64,000 nt of DNA from Epiperipatus broadwayi. Its lineage: Eukaryota; Onychophora; Udeonychophora; Euonychophora; Peripatidae. Numbering within the stretch: position 1 is the first letter of the stretch; every line of letters begins with the position of its first letter. The notes beneath the pieces were generated by a model. The model saw only the letters and a program-made list of their open reading frames with translations, did no database searches and was not told the DNA's origin. The translations under genes and the position numbers were made by a program. Shown one piece after another: positions 61,450 through 64,000 of the stretch. The DNA is taken from contig JAQFVV010000013.1 in the NCBI GenBank assembly GCA_028023455.1, forward strand, positions 14,334,258 to 14,398,257, given 5' to 3'.

Positions 61450-62870
61450 CTAAGTACGATTGCGGGAAACAAAATGAAAACTTTGTCGCTTTCTAACAAT
61501 ACTATTTCAACTCAGATTTAGAGAATTAGCAATTGATATGGAAGATCAATTTATTCAAAAAGCAAATCATTATTCGCAATTCAAATAGACAAATGTACAG
61601 ATATTACCAATAAAGCCATAATTTTATGTTATATTTGTTATGTTGATTACAAAATCAATGATGTAAAAGAAGAAATTTTTTTGTTATGTTGAACTACATA
61701 ATTACACAACTAGTTAGAATATAATTAAAGCAATTGATAATTATATCGAAAGGAACTCGCTTAAGTAGAAAAACTGTGTTGGCTTATGTACTGATGAAGT
61801 GGCAAGTATGACTGAAAAACATTCAGCAATTGCAAAAAAAAATTGAAGAAGTAGTGGACAATAAAATGACTTTTACTCATTGTACTATACACTGCATTTA
61901 GTTAACAAACATTGTTCTTATTCAATCGATAAAAATAATAAATTATATTAAATACAAGTGCACTAAATTCAAGACTATTTTCAAGTTTATGAATTCTGAA
62001 ATGGGATTTGGATATGAAAATTTACTATTTCATGCAGAAGGATAAAGGTTATCAAGAGGGAAAATATTAATAAGACTTTATGAATAATGAAAAGAAGTTG
62101 AAATATTTCTAGAAACAAAAAATTCAGAATTGGGAAATATTTTCCATGACAATAATTAAATTGCACAACAGGTTGTCAATATATTTTCATTAATAAATGA
62201 ACTAAATTTAAGCCAGCAAGGAAATAGTATTACTTTTGATTTATGAAATAAAACTGAGGCATTCAAAAAAGTTAAAACTAAGCAAGTAGAAGAAAAAAAC
62301 TACAACATGTTTCATTCATTTTCAGAATTAATAAATGAAGTTGATATAAATAATACTGTTTATGAACATTTAACAGGATTTTGTTGTGTGTTTGATCAAT
62401 ATTATTCACAGAAAAAAGACACATCAAAAGGGGCAATATGTGGATTTTAAATCCTTTTATTGAACAAGAAAATCATCTAACTAATTTGAAACAGAAAAAA
62501 TTAATAGATTTAAGTTGCAATGGTACATTAAAGTTATTATTTAATTCGACATGTATAACTCAATTTTGAGTTAAAATTAAAACTGATTATCCACAATTAC
62601 ATAAAAATGCCTTAAAAGGGTTACTGCCATTTTTGACCACATATTTATGTGAATGTACACTTTCGGCAATGACACTCATAAAATCAAAAAAAAAAAAGAA
62701 ATCATTTATTAATAAATTCAGATTTGAACTTAGCAGTTACAAACATATCTACAAGATATGATCAATCAGCTAATTATGGGGAAAAAATCAGCAACAATAG
62801 TTTTGCACTTAACAGTCACAAATATATCTCCAAGACTTGAAAAGCTAATTACTGAAAAAAATCAACAATC
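61450..62870 (+). pseudogene. Heavily decayed hAT (ZBED/SCAND3-like) transposase
   Basis: Readable blocks follow hAT order on the plus strand, with stops and frame changes between them. SLSNNTIST is at about 61489-61515. FAIQIDKCTDITNKAIIL (catalytic-core start) lies near 61570-61625. NCVGLCTDEVASMTEKHSAI (corresponding to GLCTDGA-SM of the intact family) lies near 61775-61835. EKEVEIFLETKNSELGN is near 62090-62145, and NIFSLINELNLSQQGN near 62178-62228. Near 62690-62750 there is a DLNLAVTNIST-like tail. The BED finger is missing and the copy is clearly dead, older than the element at 29892-33048 and from a different subfamily. A matching 3' terminus may be at 63155-63179. Confidence 0.75.
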
Positions 62871-63149
62871 GCATTAGTTTTGGTTTTATAATTATAATTA
62901 TGTTTTGCTCAGTTAGTTAAATACTATTCTTTGCTTTTCTTCAGATTTTATTATTAATTTATTACTTTGTTAGTTAATTTACTATAGTTTTATCAATTAT
63001 TCTGTTGTTTTTGTTTTTTGTTTTTTTGTCATTTTTTGAATATATATATATATTAAATTCATTAAACACTACCATAATTATATTTTACTATAAAAATTCC
63101 TGCCCTTGCTTCATTTTTTTTTTTTTTTTTGTTCAATATTTCATTTAGT

Positions 63150-63179
63150 CCATGGCAAAAAATCAGTTAAGAAACACTG
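63150..63179 (+). repeat. Possible 3' terminal inverted repeat of the decayed hAT
   Basis: The reverse complement reads CAGTGTTTCTTAACTGATTT then TTTGCCATGG, the style of hAT ends (CAGTGTTTCTCAAC). No partner 5' end was found upstream of 61450. Confidence 0.5.
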
Positions 63180-64000
63180 ATCCAGACAAATTAGTGCCTT
63201 TAATTTTGGGGGAGAATAGCTAAACTATATAAAAATATGCATTGATTAAGAGATGGAACTTCAGGCTGCTTATAGAGAAAACCAATCACATTTTCACTGT
63301 AACACACTATAGACATGCTCCTTTGATGGCTTCTTTAAAGCACTGCCTACAACAAATGCAAATATAACAACCATACAAACTTATAATAATATAAGGAAGG
63401 AGACCAACTTCATGTTAATGTGTAAATATTTAACACTATGATTGCAGACTATAAATTAATCTATTCTAATAAGGTTTCTTAATTAAGGTTTTTAATAATA
63501 TGAATTTGAATGTGTTTCAATTAGCATTTACCATGTCAGAACAAGCAAATTTAAAATAAGTAAGTGCTAAATATTCACACTTTAATACCAAGTTGGTTGC
63601 CAGTATAGTATTAGTATAAGTCATTACATACATTTGCATGGAATATTGGAAGTATCATAAGACAGCTGTCAAAGAAAGTTATTCATGAAATGCATGTATA
63701 CAGCAAAATAATTTATTCATTTTTACATGTAGTGTGGCAGCCTGGTAAAAAACAAAACAAAACAACTGACATCTCTTAATTTATTTAATTATATAGTTTA
63801 AATATTGCTAGTACTGAATTATAGCTATTTACTATGCTTGATATAATCCTTTTCATAATGTAAGAGGTTTTATCTATGAAGGATACCATAAGCAATCATC
63901 TCAATTGTTTTATTATCTTTGCATCACTTTTAATAATAATTCTGGTCTTAACTTTATAACTATAAATATAAGTTAGGATTAACATTTCTGAATTTTAAAA
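63180..64000. other. Spacer or intron, nothing recognised
   Basis: A+T-rich with no exon, RNA gene or repeat recognised before the window edge. Confidence 0.45.

Noticed and set aside
1-64000. Search for CRISPR arrays, operons or phage-like modules
   Set aside because: Split exons, eukaryotic transposons and A+T-rich introns show this is animal nuclear DNA; no regularly spaced short repeats were seen.

Overview
This is an A+T-rich eukaryotic (invertebrate animal) window, not a bacterial one. There are no operons or long ORFs. It carries split exons with GT/AG junctions, poly-A/poly-T tracts, AT/GT microsatellites and many decayed mobile elements of animal types (Ty3/gypsy, hAT/ZBED, RTE-like LINE, pogo/Tigger and foldback MITEs). 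The best-conserved protein reads like protostome orthologues, but I cannot name the species.

The one host gene I can support is the 3' part of a TM9SF2-type nonaspanin gene on the minus strand. Six consecutive coding exons (58676-58733, 53286-53445, 45695-45846, 44999-45110, 36721-36892, 27513-27580) join in frame with matching phases. They encode about 240 C-terminal residues ending in the family's Lys-Val-Asp tail. The upstream exons should lie beyond 64000; none was recognised between 58734 and 64000.

Layout: 1-4057 is A+T-rich spacer with a possible LTR-element scrap (about 420-1300). 4058-14781 is an old, inactivated plus-strand Ty3/gypsy element with unusually long (about 2.3 kb) LTRs. 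14782-24240 is mostly spacer with short tandem duplications and a foldback element (23313-23940). 24241-25872 is a 1.6 kb terminal-inverted-repeat element with an 8-bp target duplication and internal tandem repeats. 25881-27512 is probable 3' flank or 3' UTR of TM9SF2. 27581-36720 is an intron holding a 3.16 kb hAT element (29892-33048) with a broken transposase and a nested foldback MITE. 36893-44998 is an intron with two foldback elements, an internally deleted Tigger element, a broken LINE reverse transcriptase, a decayed duplicate of the neighbouring exon and small repeats. 45847-53285 is an intron with a less A+T-rich repetitive tract (about 49700-51890). 53446-58675 is an intron with a pair of direct repeats around a coiled-coil gag-like ORF, one repeat split by a foldback insertion. 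58734-64000 holds small inverted repeats and a strongly decayed hAT transposase.

The genes form no pathway: one housekeeping membrane-protein gene has been expanded by layers of transposon insertion. I found no convincing new molecular system. The best leads are the relict duplicated exon, the unclassified TIR element with internal tandem repeats, and the large foldback structures.
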